Source: Anisakis pegreffii (Eukaryota > Nematoda > Chromadorea > Rhabditida > Anisakidae). From it: a DNA stretch of 64,000 bases. The notes beneath the pieces were generated by a model. That model was given only the letters and a program-made list of their open reading frames with translations, was not told the origin of the DNA and searched no databases. Location of the stretch: assembly GCA_035041965.1 (NCBI GenBank), contig JAPYMA010001478.1:124001-188000 (forward strand), given 5' to 3'. Shown here piece by piece: positions 25,332 through 38,035 of this stretch; positions within the stretch are counted from its first letter, which is position 1, and each line of letters begins with the position of its first letter. The position numbers and the translations under genes are program-made.

Positions 25332-28300
25332 TCATTTGGGAATCGATCTCCGACTGAAAAGACTTTTACCCATAGGGTTACTTATCTTTGGGGTACATTC
25401 TTTTGACCGTTCACTGGTGAGAACAGCGCAGTCAGAACTATTGATAATTGGATTCCTACCATTCTCAGCACTCACGATATTATTGTTATTGATATCATTA
25501 TGAACGATTTCTTTATTAGATGTCGCATTGATATTAACATTGCTACAAGCAGCACCAGCTGCTGCCGCTTCACGTGATAACCGAACCTTTTCGATGAGCG
25601 AGTCCATTTTCTTGGGTGGCACATTCTGCATTAAGAGTGGATTGAATGGGTCTGTTCCAATGAGCGTGTATAATGTCATATGACGAATTGTGAGTCGCCT
25701 TCAATTTTAATAATTTTACAATTTTTATTATTCCTTTTATTCAATCATGAATTGTTTTCGCACACACAACGTTAGGGTAGTAGCTAATCGACTCCAGGTG
25801 ATTCTTTTTTTTCGATGGGTCGTACGTACCTCATCACTCAAGAATAAATTTAAATATCATCCACTCTTCACGTTTCTGATAATGAACATGTGCGCAGGTC
25901 CCATGGGAGTGACAGGGAATTGATCACTTGTATACGAACCGAACAGAACAGAATGTTTAAATGAGATGAACACTTTAAAGTAAAGAACGGAAATAATGAA
26001 ATAGAAGTGGAGAATTTTGGAAATCTTTGAATTTCATTTAACTCAATTTTGAGTTTATTTGAGAATGGTTTTAGGATTCAGCTAAATGACGATTAGTGCC
26101 ATGTAAAGAAATTTATTTGCGAGAGAGATTTTGGAATTTGTTTGGTTTATGCAGTGAAGAAGCTATTAAATAATATATTTCATGCATCCATACACACAAA
26201 TATTTGTATATGTAGATTGATAACAATTACTGAAATGAAAACTGACTTATTCCGTAATTTGTGATTTAATTTGCCTCGATAAATACTTTTAGTTGGGGGT
26301 GGTACGAGTACATTTTGTATTCGTAATGCTTGTGAGCAGCCAATTCGTGTTGTATCCTCTGCCATTCTGAATTTTTAATAACCTTTTTCAACTAATCATT
26401 TTAGCATTCTTTACCATCACCATTCCTTCTATTACTTCTGTTGACCATATTATTATTATTATTATTATTATTTAAGGCCACAACTATGATATTATGAAAC
26501 AAATATGTTAAAGTCGTTGATTTTATGCATTTGTGGATACTTCTTATAAACAAATAACAACAGTAATAAGAATATTGTAGATGAGAGACGCAATAAACAT
26601 ATAATGTGAATCGTTTTCTTATTCTGTGCAAACCAGTTATGTTAAGGTTCAAAATCTAATGTAATAATCCTTTTATTATGCTACATTATATTAATGTAAT
26701 AATCTGTTATATTCGGCAATGTGAGTGTTCAGTCCAGCATTCATAATATTCAGTTCAATGCACTCATAACTATATCATTTTACATCATATGTTAAATGAT
26801 GAAAATGGAGAATATAAAATAACATTCGAGATGAATGAATGAAATTAAGAACCTCGGATCGAGTTGTTTTGTCTTTTCAGTAAGTAAAACGAATCTAACG
26901 AAATTTAATGCACGTTGCGTGACTGCCCTCTCCAACGTCATTGTGACCTGTTGATTGAATCAATGAATTGAACGGTACATCACATAACGTTTTCATGCTC
27001 ATGTAACGTTTTCCATTCACGTCTTTTTTATGTTCTTAACTTTTTTTCACGTTTGTAGGCTGTATTATCGTCCTTTACGATCGTCTACATCAAAAGAATA
27101 CAGCGTTGGAGATATCACTTTCCACTCAATTCATATTTTTCAGCTCTCTCAAAAAATGTCTTCAGTGAGTCAAATGCAATGAACAACTGATCACGGTTCG
27201 TGGTTTTTACTGTGATTCTGAAGGATAACTCCTCATGCTGTGTTTTTCGGACGTTTTACATCTACATGAGTCTGGGATTAGGCCTAACATCAGCTCTTTC
27301 CCATAAGCTTATGACGTCCCTTGGACGACTGCAAATCATAGCTCACGAATTGTGCCGGCACCATTTGGCATCGATCTAATAATTCACGTCCGAATACGTA
27401 ATAATTGATGTAATTACTTTCGAAATGAATAATGACTACATCCTCACATTGATGACATCTCCTAAAGTGCATAATGTATCGATCTCAGTTCAAATTCAGT
27501 CACGTTTGTTTTTGCCTAAGCTGTCAAATAATTTTAATGCGAACTATTCCTATAATGCCTGTCCGATACCACGTTCACTAGTCGAATATTATTGGATGAT
27601 GCGATCTTATGTTCATTTCTTACACTAGTGCTGCTTCAGTTGGTTTTGAAATCATGAGTGATAAATATGTTTATTAATTTGCCTTTGATAATAATCATGA
27701 TAAATAAATGAGTGAATAACCAACGTATTTTTTCTCTTTGAGTGTTCTAACAATAATACTACTACAAACAGCTGTACATGTGACTGGCGTTCCGTTCACT
27801 TCAACGATGCAATCACCAACAATACATGTACTTGTTGATAAACTTAATTGGTCTGTATGAGTCACGTAAACCTGAAATTCTATTCATTTTATGACTTATC
27901 ATTGACATTCACTGACTGATTCATTAACAGATTCTGCTTAAAAGTACTTCTCGGAGATGCTAATCGCAATATCAGCATTTCATTTCATTTCATATAAGTG
28001 TATAGGAACGCAAAGTTGCTAACTTCTTGAATGCTTGATTGGAATGACAAGAATGTTATGAAATAGGAAACAAGTAGTAAGAATAACCTTATTGTTGTAT
28101 GATTTAACATTCATTCCAAGTTTACTGCCCGGATATAAGATCATAATCCCCAGAAAGTAATCATACCCTGGTACCATGTCGTACCCTTTCGGTAAATGAT
28201 CTGTTTTTACATTCCATATTGGTCGTTTCACTTTTATTGTGAACTGGAACTTAGTTGAGTCAATTGGTTTCGCATTCAAACGAGCTCATGATGGCTTATT

Positions 28301-28667
28301 AATAATGATGCGAAGTTAATCCTTGTAAATGAACGATGAACAAAAGGTATGGTTCGATTGGAATGAAACAGTTAGGGAAATGAAAACGACTGAAATATGG
28401 ATGACTTGATTCAAGGAGGGATGAACAATGAATAAATGAATGAATGATCCATAATGGAACAATGAGCGAGCCATTCGGAAATGCAACTGAATCGACGTAC
28501 CGGTTTATTACTTTTTTTGAGATTCTTTAAAATTTCACAGAATTCTGCTTTACTGCTTATATGATGATCATCAATACAGCAAATGTGATCGCAAATATTC
28601 ACTTTACCAGAAAATATTGAATGTTCTTCAATTTGTAATACTAACATTGCGTGTGATACGGTTAATC
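25332..28667 (-). CDS. Two-PDZ-domain protein, nematode type (5' part incomplete)
   Basis: Exons read on the minus strand: 28667-28501, 28243-28088, 27871-27725, 27442-27347, 26366-26247 and 25698-25332 (stop). The first carries LTVSHAMLVLQIEEHS, SGKVNICDHICCIDDHH and SSKAEFCEILKNL, a PDZ fold ending FTIKVKRP. The second PDZ follows from PGSKLGMNVKSYNNKVYV through LSTSTCIVGDCIVEVNGTPV to DVVIIHFES. The arrangement matches a nematode family with two PDZ domains, a known peptide-binding scaffold fold. The last exon, with VPPKKMDSLIEKVRLSREA and an Asn-rich stretch, is probably disordered. Phases agree for the first four exons and for the last two. The join from 27347 to 26366 is not in phase, so one exon edge there is wrong or an exon is missing. 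The 5' exons are unresolved. No function is assigned beyond scaffold-like peptide binding. Confidence 0.7.
26449..26472. repeat. ATT trinucleotide microsatellite
   Basis: About eight ATT units inside an intron of the PDZ gene. A minus-strand frame reads it as an Asn run, but that frame has no exon support. Confidence 0.85.
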
Positions 28668-29475
28668 CTGCCTTAAGTTTGTCATTACTTGGTTATATGA
28701 TCGTTATTTACAATTACTTCAATCACGCATCTTCAATAGAAAATGTCTTCTGTCTATTATTAGATTCGAATTTCAAGTTTCAACATAATGGCCGAGGCAT
28801 CGCGATGCCCGAAATTATTTGATAACTACGACCATACACGCACAACTTTTATTCCCTCTCACTAACATTCTTCTGCATCACATCTCCTCCTCACCATCCG
28901 AATGCAACACATCTGACTACAATAATCGTTTTCAATTCCGGCACCAAATGAATTGTTTTTGTTCATTCAAATCAACGAACCCTTGTCTCAGGCGTTTCGA
29001 ATAAACACGTTATTGTCAGCTCATTAATGAATTTTTTCGGTAATTTGACCGGGAATCCAACATGCGACAGACACGACTTATTATCACCTCCAACATTCTT
29101 TGCTCGTTTACTCCTCCTTAAACCTCACTTCAGTGTTGAACAATCAATCAGTTTTTCTTTCATCTGTCATTGATGAATTTGTTCGTTTACTCAAAAGGTA
29201 ATTTTTCTTTCAAAGGTAATTCTCACATGTGCACCATTCCTTATGACAACTGAAGTGAAACAGTGAAACATTTTTGCTCGGAAATAAACGGTGACACTAA
29301 ATATTCTTTCATAGTTTCGAATTTTTCCCTTCAAATATTCCAAACATTTTTGACCAGTAAACCAACATGCGACAATTAAGTAATTCTCAAAACCAGTTTC
29401 ATCTCTACACACATTCCTATTCGGAATGGAACAAATGAAATTTGATGCGGAAATGAAGGAATAATAAGAAAGAGT

Positions 29476-29922
29476 TCAAAAGTGATTGGTTGTAAGAGTT
29501 GAAATCAATGCAAATATGATTAACCAAGGGGTATCCTCAGTAGAAACGAGTGGATTTTGAGCGGCTCTGAGTGGATCGGCGGATCCATTCCTATCAGTCT
29601 TTTCTTTGGATGTTTTTGCTTGATCAGTCGGTACAGCAGAACCATTCGTAGAAACTTTATCCTTGTCACCTTTTAAGCGAGATGATGTTGGAGGTTTTGC
29701 TTTTGGATTGAGGGGTGATTCCTTTTGTTGTTTTTGTGATGAGAGTTGAGCTCTTTTTGATTTAGTTTCGTTTTTTGATTTAGTTTCGTGTTTACTTTGA
29801 TTTTCTTTACTCGGCGGTGTCAAACGCCTTTCTCGATCCTTTTCGGTGATCGCTGCAGTTCGTTTTTCTTTTTCCCGTTTACTGTCTTCCTGGTGTTGTT
29901 GTACCGTGTCGATTTTACCCAT
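29476..29922 (-). CDS. Lys/Ser/Glu-rich exon with start codon, possible first exon of the PDZ gene
   Basis: The frame begins MGKIDTVQQHQEDSKREKEK and is dominated by Lys, Glu, Ser, Gln and Pro over about 130 codons, with tandem KHETKSK/KNETKSK units. No domain is recognisable and the segment is probably disordered. The ATG directly follows TTTTTAG, a nematode-type 3' splice signal, so it may be trans-spliced or the second exon of a longer transcript. The 3' end is uncertain: the open frame runs to a stop at 29476, but the hydrophobic end after about 29535 looks intronic, and I found no strong donor. It lies upstream of the PDZ exons in the same direction, so it may belong to that gene. The link is inferred from position only. 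Confidence 0.45.
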   Translation of the reverse strand: MGKIDTVQQHQEDSKREKEKRTAAITEKDRERRLTPPSKENQSKHETKSKNETKSKRAQLSSQKQQKESPLNPKAKPPTSSRLKGDKDKVSTNGSAVPTDQAKTSKEKTDRNGSADPLRAAQNPLVSTEDTPWLIIFALISTLTTNHF

Positions 29923-31529
29923 CTAAAAATGTGTTCGATTTATTGCTATCACTCAACTGTCAAATAAATACACTCTAAATATGTATTTCCTGGAATGTAG
30001 CAGTAAAGTGAATAGAGAGAGTTATGAATATTCGGGGCTAGCGACAGGACCACGACAGATGCTCGAGACTTGTGCAGCACTCCATTTGGGAAGAGGGGCG
30101 AGAATGTAGATAGCAGTAAAGGACTTGAGGTGGGTTGGAAATTTGGCCTTATGCGGTATCATTTATGTTTAGATTGTGCATTTTATGAATGTATCACCAA
30201 TCCATTGATGAAACAATATTTAATCCGATAATTATAATCCTGTGATGGCTGGAACAAACACTCAAAGATATCTATGACTATTTATTTTATTTTAGTTATC
30301 ATTTTTAGGCGTTCTTATGATCAGTCGAAACATCAAAATAGTATTTGATTCGAAATAAATTAACATTTATATACTACATGAATATTTCCTGCGTAAACTC
30401 CAAAATTGGGAGAAATTCATTGTCCCTTCTGCACCCCGTGAAGTATGTGAGCATGTTGACTGCTTATCCCAAATCCACAAATATTATTTCAAAACCAATG
30501 AATGACCAATGAAAAATGTAAATGTGATTGAAAACATTGGAAATATTTTCGTCATTCAACACGCTCACTGCCACCAAAAAACGTTCATCCCAATTCAATC
30601 TCTTCAAGCGATCAAAATAACACTTCAATAACCTTCCGAAGATGGATCGCACAACCGACCTCGTTGTGACGATCACAACCCGCAGAATGCACTCAATTCT
30701 GTGCGCATTTCAAAGAATCATTATCAACTCCAAAATCATTCATATTAATCGTAAGCCGTTTATTTTGCATGCATGAAATCATTTGCACATTACATTATGC
30801 AACAGTGGTGAATAGACTGAAAACAAAATAACGAATATGTGGTTGATAAAAGCATTGGAGGAAGTGACTGCAAGAACGCACGAGAACAAGACTGAGGTCA
30901 TACATATGAAATCTTTTGATGCTCCTGCTTGAAATATCCTTTCATTTCAACTCGTCATCTGATAGCGAGTTTTGTTACTGACGAACGGTGGATATTCTAT
31001 GCTATGAGCAAGGCGCATACGCTACGGACAAAAAATGCATAGTTCAAGAGCAGTGCACGGTTGAAAGCAAGCACGCAGTTGCTGAACTCAACGAAAAGCC
31101 AAACGTTTCTATTCTGCAATTTCATCGAGAACGTTGGATTACCCTATGAGGCAGTACAATACAAAATCAAATCAGTCGTCTCATCAATATCAATATCATT
31201 CATGAATTATGCATTCATAAAATGTAATATGCGATAATCAAACATTTCAATGTTTAACATAGCACGGCTAACTTATTGTAAAATATAATAAGTTACAGGC
31301 ATATATATGCATGCCTGAGTCATACTGACAATAAGTAATCAAAAACACCGTCCGTTAAATGCACTCATCGTTATTTTTTGTTTTAGTCATTACCACATCC
31401 AAACCAGAAAAAAACCATTGTTGCAAAGGAAAAAAAACCATTCCTCTTTCATCTGCAGTATTGCAAACAGAATAAAACGAAGATACTTCGGCTTGAGTGC
31501 AGTAGGGACAGCCCCACCATATGATTAAC
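29923..31529. other. Intergenic region without a visible gene
   Basis: About 1.6 kb between the Lys-rich exon and the 3' end of the BPI-like gene. Short minus-strand frames here lack splice support or family resemblance. Confidence 0.45.
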
Positions 31530-34500
31530 TCACGGAATTGAATGCTCATAAATAAAATCAGAACTGATTCGAACGAATCCAGTTTTAGTAACGATATACG
31601 CATCGTTGGCCAACGTTACGTTATCAACCACTGGCAACGGCACTCCGACATGAAGTAGCGATTGTGCGAACACCTTGATTATGTCAATCAACAACGTCTT
31701 CAGGATCATGATTATCCTGCAATCAAGTGGTATCAAAGCAATTAACTGCTTGCAACTAGCACTCGTAAGCCTGATGATTGACAGTATGAATAGTAGCAGT
31801 AATCGTGAGAATTCTTATTTTTAGTTTTTGGCATTCAACATTTAAATGACGTCTTTAACTAACAAAGAGTGAAGATTTCGCGGATTAAAGATCATCATTG
31901 GCTGTTTAGAATGAATGAATGACTGGTGATGACATAAAGGCATATTTTTGTGATGAGTGATTACTGCAGTAGATGATTAAATAAACAAATAAGATTTTCT
32001 TTGCAAATAAACCAAACTGGAGAAAAGCAACGAACCTTTCGCTGAAATGTCCAATACGAGAATCGATTTCACTGAGTTGCACGGTCACGTTTTCAACTCG
32101 AGCTGTTAAACTGTTGTTTATAATCAGTGGCACCATATCAATTGTAATATTCGTTCCTGAACGGGTTTAGCTCGATTGCATTCAAAATAAAAGATGTTAT
32201 CTGGATATGTTAGATAATGATCTTTAATGATAGCAATATAAATAAAATGCAAATAACACAGTATTATTAATGAAGCTATTAACTACAATTTGTAACCTAA
32301 TCGAAAAAGTCGACTGGTTTGGTTTGTCCATGGTGAAATGAATGAATCGAGAAACATTGATGCGGTTGCATGAACACCATTTGATGTCACATTGATTAAT
32401 GGTGGCCTCTGGGCTGTTACAAACCGAAAATCGACGTACTCATTCGGATATTCTTCACGAAGCTTTGGGAAGAGTCGACCGATACAGGGCGATAGAAGTG
32501 AACAACTGAAAGTGAATTCTTCTGAAACATTTAATAATATTCATTGTTACTCGATGAATATTATGAAAGTGATAAGTTGGCTGAGCTCTATAAAGCTCGT
32601 TCATACAACGTCATATGATATCATTCACGACAAAGATGGTCATGGACAGGTTCAATAGAGCGCTGAGGGAGTCAAATAAGCACTTATGATGAATGATTTG
32701 ACGTATGATGAATGATTTTTGATATCGAAAAATAGAACGGAAAGTGGATAAAGTTAAGGCACACTTCGTAATAGAAAAAAGTATCGCGCGAAATAATGAA
32801 AGATATCTCAGAGCAGTCTTATTCGTTGCTTGATCAATATCCAACATTTAATGCTATGCAATCATCACTCGTGATTCTTAAACTGGACTGAATATTCAAT
32901 TAGTATTTATTGTTACAGCTCACATTATAATCAATTCAATATCAATTATCATTCAAATTATTTGCAATACATGGTCATCCTCTTTCATCTAACTGATGTC
33001 AGGAACAAGATGATAGAACGAATAATTTCAATCATGCATGATCACCAATTCATCTGATATTGCTATTTGTAGAGATAAGACACTCACCTTGTACTTAGAA
33101 ATGATTTCAATTTACCACCATCGAAATCCTTATCGACAACAAAGTTCAGCAGTCCACTTTTATGAGCAGAATTCAAGAGGCAATTGGGAATGTGCTGAGA
33201 GACCCAAAAATCGACCATATAATTTAAACTCTCGACATCTAAAAAGAGCAGCAAACTTTACACTGTACTAATAGCATTATTTTTGATATTATTACAGTTA
33301 TAACTTTATTACTATTTGCATTAGTAATACTGCTATCAATATTACTACCAATAGGATTATTATTATTGCTATAATTACTGTTGTTCTTAACGCCATTGTG
33401 GTTATTTATCACTGTTATACATTGAAACACAGTCGTGCGATTGCAATGCGGACACAACTGAGAAGCACCTCAAATCCGATGGATTCATTTGATGGTTTTA
33501 GACCAAGCTGAACATAACAAAAAACATTTCGAATAAACTTTTCAATTACCGCGATCCATTCGAGCGACGGGTAAATCGCACGTGGTATTTCCATAGACGA
33601 TGTCCGAATAAACTTCTGCTTCGATGAAGTCTTTCGTAGCCAATGGCTTTCTCTGAACGACAAATAATGAATGAAAGATTTTTTTGAGTTGTTCAATAGT
33701 CATTAAACGATGGCTGTGTTGCTTTAGTGCTAAGAAAGAGCGATTCAAACAGCTGAATTTAAAGTGAACTCAGCGAGTTTCCGTTGAAGGAGAGACATTT
33801 GTGTGTTGTAATTCTATGAACAGGAGCCACGGATCGTATGAATTTTCAGGATTCTCGGAAGAAGACAATTAAAAGTAGCGCAGATGTTAATGAAGGAAAT
33901 CTTGAATGATTTTGTTGAAAATATCACATAATTTGACTGCAAAAATAATGATTATATAATCTCAGTGGAATATGATCAATGAATATAAATGAAATGATTT
34001 CACACTTATTACGTGATAAAAATGTGTACATACATACTTCGCATCTATAGTTGACATAAAGGTTGTTGGCCACTTGAATATGAGTGGGAAGTGATAGAAG
34101 AGCCTCGTTCGCTTCTTGCAATAACACCGTTTCTAGAGTGGTACAGAACTGAAATAATAAGGACCATAATTTAACAACAGACCGCGATTATCTTTTAGGT
34201 TGGCGAGAAATCGTTGAATTGAAAATTTCAAAGGACTAACAGTTTTCCAGACTTGAAAGCATTTTTAGTGGTGCACGAAGAGAGAAAAAATGGGATAATG
34301 CTGGAATCGATATTCGGTGTTCACAAAGAAGAGCATGTGCTTTAATTAGTCGCAAGAATTGCAGATGAATGAATGCAATATGACGAATTCAATTTTGATA
34401 CACATTCATGCTTTCATAAACCATGAAAAATGTGCAAAGAGAGAATTATTTTGGCGAAGAAGAAAAAATTTTTGAATGCTAATGCAATGTTATTCATTTG

Positions 34501-35983
34501 TCTTGGAAACGACTACTAAGGCTGCGGCACAAGGTGGCGATCTGAGTTCAACGTAGTTCAGAATCACTTTATCATAATACGTCAACAAAACAACGCTGAT
34601 AGCTTAAAGAGACTGTAACATTACACGAAGTACGACGTAATGTTGCATCTTATCAATATGCTTACATAAATGCTTATCAAAAATTATGCATTCAATCGAG
34701 AAAATGATACCTGAGAGCGTATCTCTTCTTTGATTAAAGCAGATAATTCTGGTCGGAACAAGTTCACAATCCACGGTATGATCCCACCACCGATCGAAAC
34801 GTCAATATTTTCTACATCCATCGAACACGCGTCAATATTCAGCTGTGGTCTCAACTTAGCAACGTCGAATTCAGTTTGAAGAAGCGTACGAATATCATTG
34901 GCTGATGCTCGAACATAACCTGACATGTAAATCTGCAAACGTTTGATTCATGTCGGCTTCATTATGTCTGCAGATTTCATTCATATCTTTGCACGAATTC
35001 ATCAAAAACCATCTTCCTCATAAAGTTGCACATTAGTTGTAATTGGTATGATCATATCGTGTTTGAACATGCTCGTAGCTGAACCTCATGATTCGGAAGG
35101 ATTTGTAGCTGGAGTTAATTCAATCGTTTTGGCTCTATTTGCATTGTTTTCGTCCCACTTATCCGGCAGCAGCCCCCAGCCTTATCAGCATTCAAGTAGT
35201 TACTCGGAATAAACGAACCGTCGTGTGGCAGCGAACCGGTAAATGTTGAACTTACCGGTATGACAAGTGTGTACGAAGCTTTCCAATTCCCGTACACCTT
35301 AACCGCACCACCGTTACTCTTCCAGCCAATCCCGTTCCGCGGTATCAATTTGAATTTGATATTCGGTGAATTGAACGACTGTATTCTCAGATCGCTCACA
35401 TTCACCGTACCACTACCCAAACTACCGCCACTTATTGGAATTGAGATTGATGGAAATTGAATTCCTTGAACTTCGTAATCCAGCTGAAAATAACACTTCG
35501 ATTCAGCTGTCTTCACTAAAGTATTTCGACTGAGTTGACACAGTAAGAAGGAGAAATACCTATTTTGCTAGCTCATTATACTATGTAGAAACGAACACAG
35601 ATTTCATGAAACATGCTTACTTAATCCAAAACTGCTCATGGGGCAAATTTCGGTGAACATCACAGGCGATAGGCTTATGGAGATAAAAATAATTGACCAC
35701 ATTACGTTATTTTGTCATAAATCATTGTCGGCTCCAGACAGTGCTTACGTATCTATGGTATGTTGCATCCATTCATTTGTTTGTATGATTTCATCAGCGA
35801 TAATGAATGTTACGAAAGAAGATGGTCGGTGCATGCTTAACAACTAACAATGTGATGAGCGATATCGCTGAAGAAGTGCAGTCCATTGCTGGTGAGTCGA
35901 ACGCGTATAGTGGCTTCTTTCTTGACTGTCAAGGCGAATTCCGCAAACGACACCAAAAAGATCGTCGACAGTGCCACATACAT
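31530..35983 (-). CDS. BPI/LBP/CETP-family lipid-binding protein
   Basis: Nine minus-strand exons join in phase: 35983-35849, 35483-35256, 34932-34711, 34148-34038, 33652-33550, 33238-33088, 32505-32297, 32156-32036 and 31716-31530, giving 488 residues, close to the 487 of human BPI. It starts with a signal peptide (MYVALSTIFLVSFAEFALTV) followed by IRVRLTSNGLHFFSD, the usual N-terminal BPI motif. GNWKASYTLVIP and PWIVNLFRPEL match the N-terminal barrel. Cys157 and Cys197 are 40 residues apart, the spacing of the conserved BPI disulfide. The C-terminal barrel includes NYMVDFWVSQHIPN and ends GVPLPVVDNVTLAND. The protein is probably secreted and binds lipid or bacterial lipopolysaccharide, by family analogy. 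The terminal TGA overlaps a good donor (GTGAGT), so an alternative longer end is possible. Confidence 0.9.
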
Positions 35984-37399
35984 TATTGTTGAAGATAGTG
36001 ATTGGATACGTACAATACAAAACCTTAAATCATCATACAAACGAATGGATGGATGGATATTAGTCATAATTATTATTAGTCATTGCGTTCGGGCACAATG
36101 AATATTACTCATAATACAAACAAACTTAGTCATATTTGCGTTTTTTAAGGCACAATTTCGTTCCCACTTGCATAACGCATGCTTTTTGTTTATCTTTTCG
36201 TAAACACATCAAAATGAGCCCCATTAATATTAATTAATTCATCTCAGCAATATTTCCGCAGAGTTCGCGGTTACCTAAGTGGTAGTGAATAAGCATGCGA
36301 CAGCACGACTGTAGTGCTCCAAATAATTGTAGTGAAAGCCAAGCAGAGAGCACTCCAATTTTGCAATAGCCCCACCAATTTCCAAACATTGGATATATGG
36401 TGTGAGTTTTTTCAAACCTAGATTATCTCATTCATATCCCAGAATGGCTAGAACGATTTCAATACGATGCATACGCAAGATTACTTCGTTCCATCTCGGC
36501 GCTCATTGAAGCGTGTATTACACTACAATGACAATTGCAAAAAGTTTTTTGGAGGCTTTGAAAATTTTCGGAAAGAAGTATAAACGATTTCTTTTTACCA
36601 ATAGTAAATTGGACGGAAGGATGTCGTTATGGGATAAAATGAACTGCCTAGCAAAGCAATATCTTGATATGTATCACTGTTAAAATCTTGCGGTGTCGAG
36701 AAAGCAATGCTGAGATTTTATGATGGTTAGTCGTTGTTTGTGGGATCGTTTTATTGATTCTCGCTCTTTGTTCAGTGATTTATTATCCTTGAGGCACACA
36801 CCATTCAATCGTTGGTCTTGGCCAAACGCATCACATTCTCTATGCTCCAACTCTTCAATAACATATCCGTGATAGACTTAAGGACATTATGAAGTGTTTC
36901 GCTGGTGCAATTCCTTGCATTCTTTCTCTCTGCAATCATTTGCTTCTTTACTGAAGAGGATATTTTACTGCTAAATTAATTAATCACATCAGTCACTCTT
37001 CAACACCAGCATAAATTAGCACTATGAAGAAACTGCAAATTGGTATGAAGTTGAATGATGAATGAAACGAATAATATAATAATATCATAACACAATCACC
37101 AACAATAAAATTATTACAGTTGATTTCAGATGTTTTTCCACTGAAGGAATGTTCGACCATGAATTTTTAGAAGAGAAGAAATCGGATGAATGTACATCTA
37201 ACGCGCAATTCTTCAAAGTTTCTCAAAATTTTCATGTGTTTCTTCATCAGTTTGCTTTGACAGAATTTCTTAGGATTAGATGAATGAGAGATGTCTTTTG
37301 AATAAGTAAGTTTTTTGTTAAACTAATTTTTTTGAGTGACACTTCAACTTAGTAATGCGTATACATCTGCAAATCGGACAAAAGCTGCAGTTCCCAAAG
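35984..37399. other. Non-coding stretch upstream of the BPI-like gene
   Basis: It would contain the promoter of the minus-strand BPI-like gene just above 35983. I see no exon with family resemblance and no clear TATA element in a convincing position. Confidence 0.4.
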
Positions 37400-37975
37400 C
37401 TCACAAATGAGTGATTGAATGAAGTTGGATTGAGTATGACATATCAGAGCACCACAGCAATCTGGACCTACCCTGAAACGCAGATAGGGCAAATTTTTCT
37501 GCAGAGCTTTGAATGAATGGCTCAGGATCGTTGACGTACACAAATAAACGTAACTGAAGAGTAACAGTGCTAACAGTGTTGGAAATATCTGAACTTGATT
37601 AACTCATCGATGGATGAATACGATTTTTAATCAATGTTTCACGACCTCAGCCAACGTATAGTGTAAATGATAGTTATCGCCTCGAAATCCGCCTTGAAAT
37701 CTTATAAGCTTGGTATCTTATGAAGTGATACCGATCTTGGATTGAAGTTTGAGAAAGGATGAATAATCATTTGTAATTTTCTCTTTATGATGGGCACTTT
37801 GCGATGCATCGTATGATTCTTATCTTGCAGTGGTTCGAGTGATTTTTTTCATTGGTATATATACATTGGCTGTTGAAAATGTCCGAAAAGAAACGGTAAT
37901 GAGTGGATTTCCACCTAATTCATAGCAGAAGTCCACATCGCAGGGTCTTGGATGAATTCTAGCCCCATGAAACAC
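37400..37975 (-). CDS. Two candidate exons of an unidentified small secreted-type protein
   Basis: The frame at 37975-37865 reads ARIHPRPCDVDFCYELGG then LITVSFRTFSTAN and is bounded by a weak acceptor and a GTATAT donor. A second exon begins at 37553 after TTACTCTTCAG. Read in phase it gives LRLFVYVNDPEPFIQ and ends at a GTAGGT donor. In another frame the same stretch gives VGPDCCGALICHTQ. The PC...C...G...ITVSF pattern recalls the ML (MD-2/NPC2-like) lipid-binding fold, but no first exon with a signal peptide and no last exon could be found. It may be a fragment, a pseudogene or a chance pattern. Confidence 0.3.
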
Positions 37976-38035
37976 CTTAAACATGTATATGCATTTCCTA
38001 CGAAATGTTTGCGAGATAATTGTTGGACTAGTCAA

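Noticed and set aside
28019..28087. Extension of the PDZ frame past 28088 on the minus strand
   Set aside because: The AATAAG/GTTATTC donor and the in-phase acceptor at 27871 continue the PDZ fold. The readthrough does not resemble PDZ sequence.
32392..32658. Plus-strand 88-codon frame
   Set aside because: It overlaps a minus-strand exon of the BPI-like gene that has correct phases and a family match.
35260..35460. Plus-strand 66-codon frame
   Set aside because: Antisense to the second BPI-like exon.
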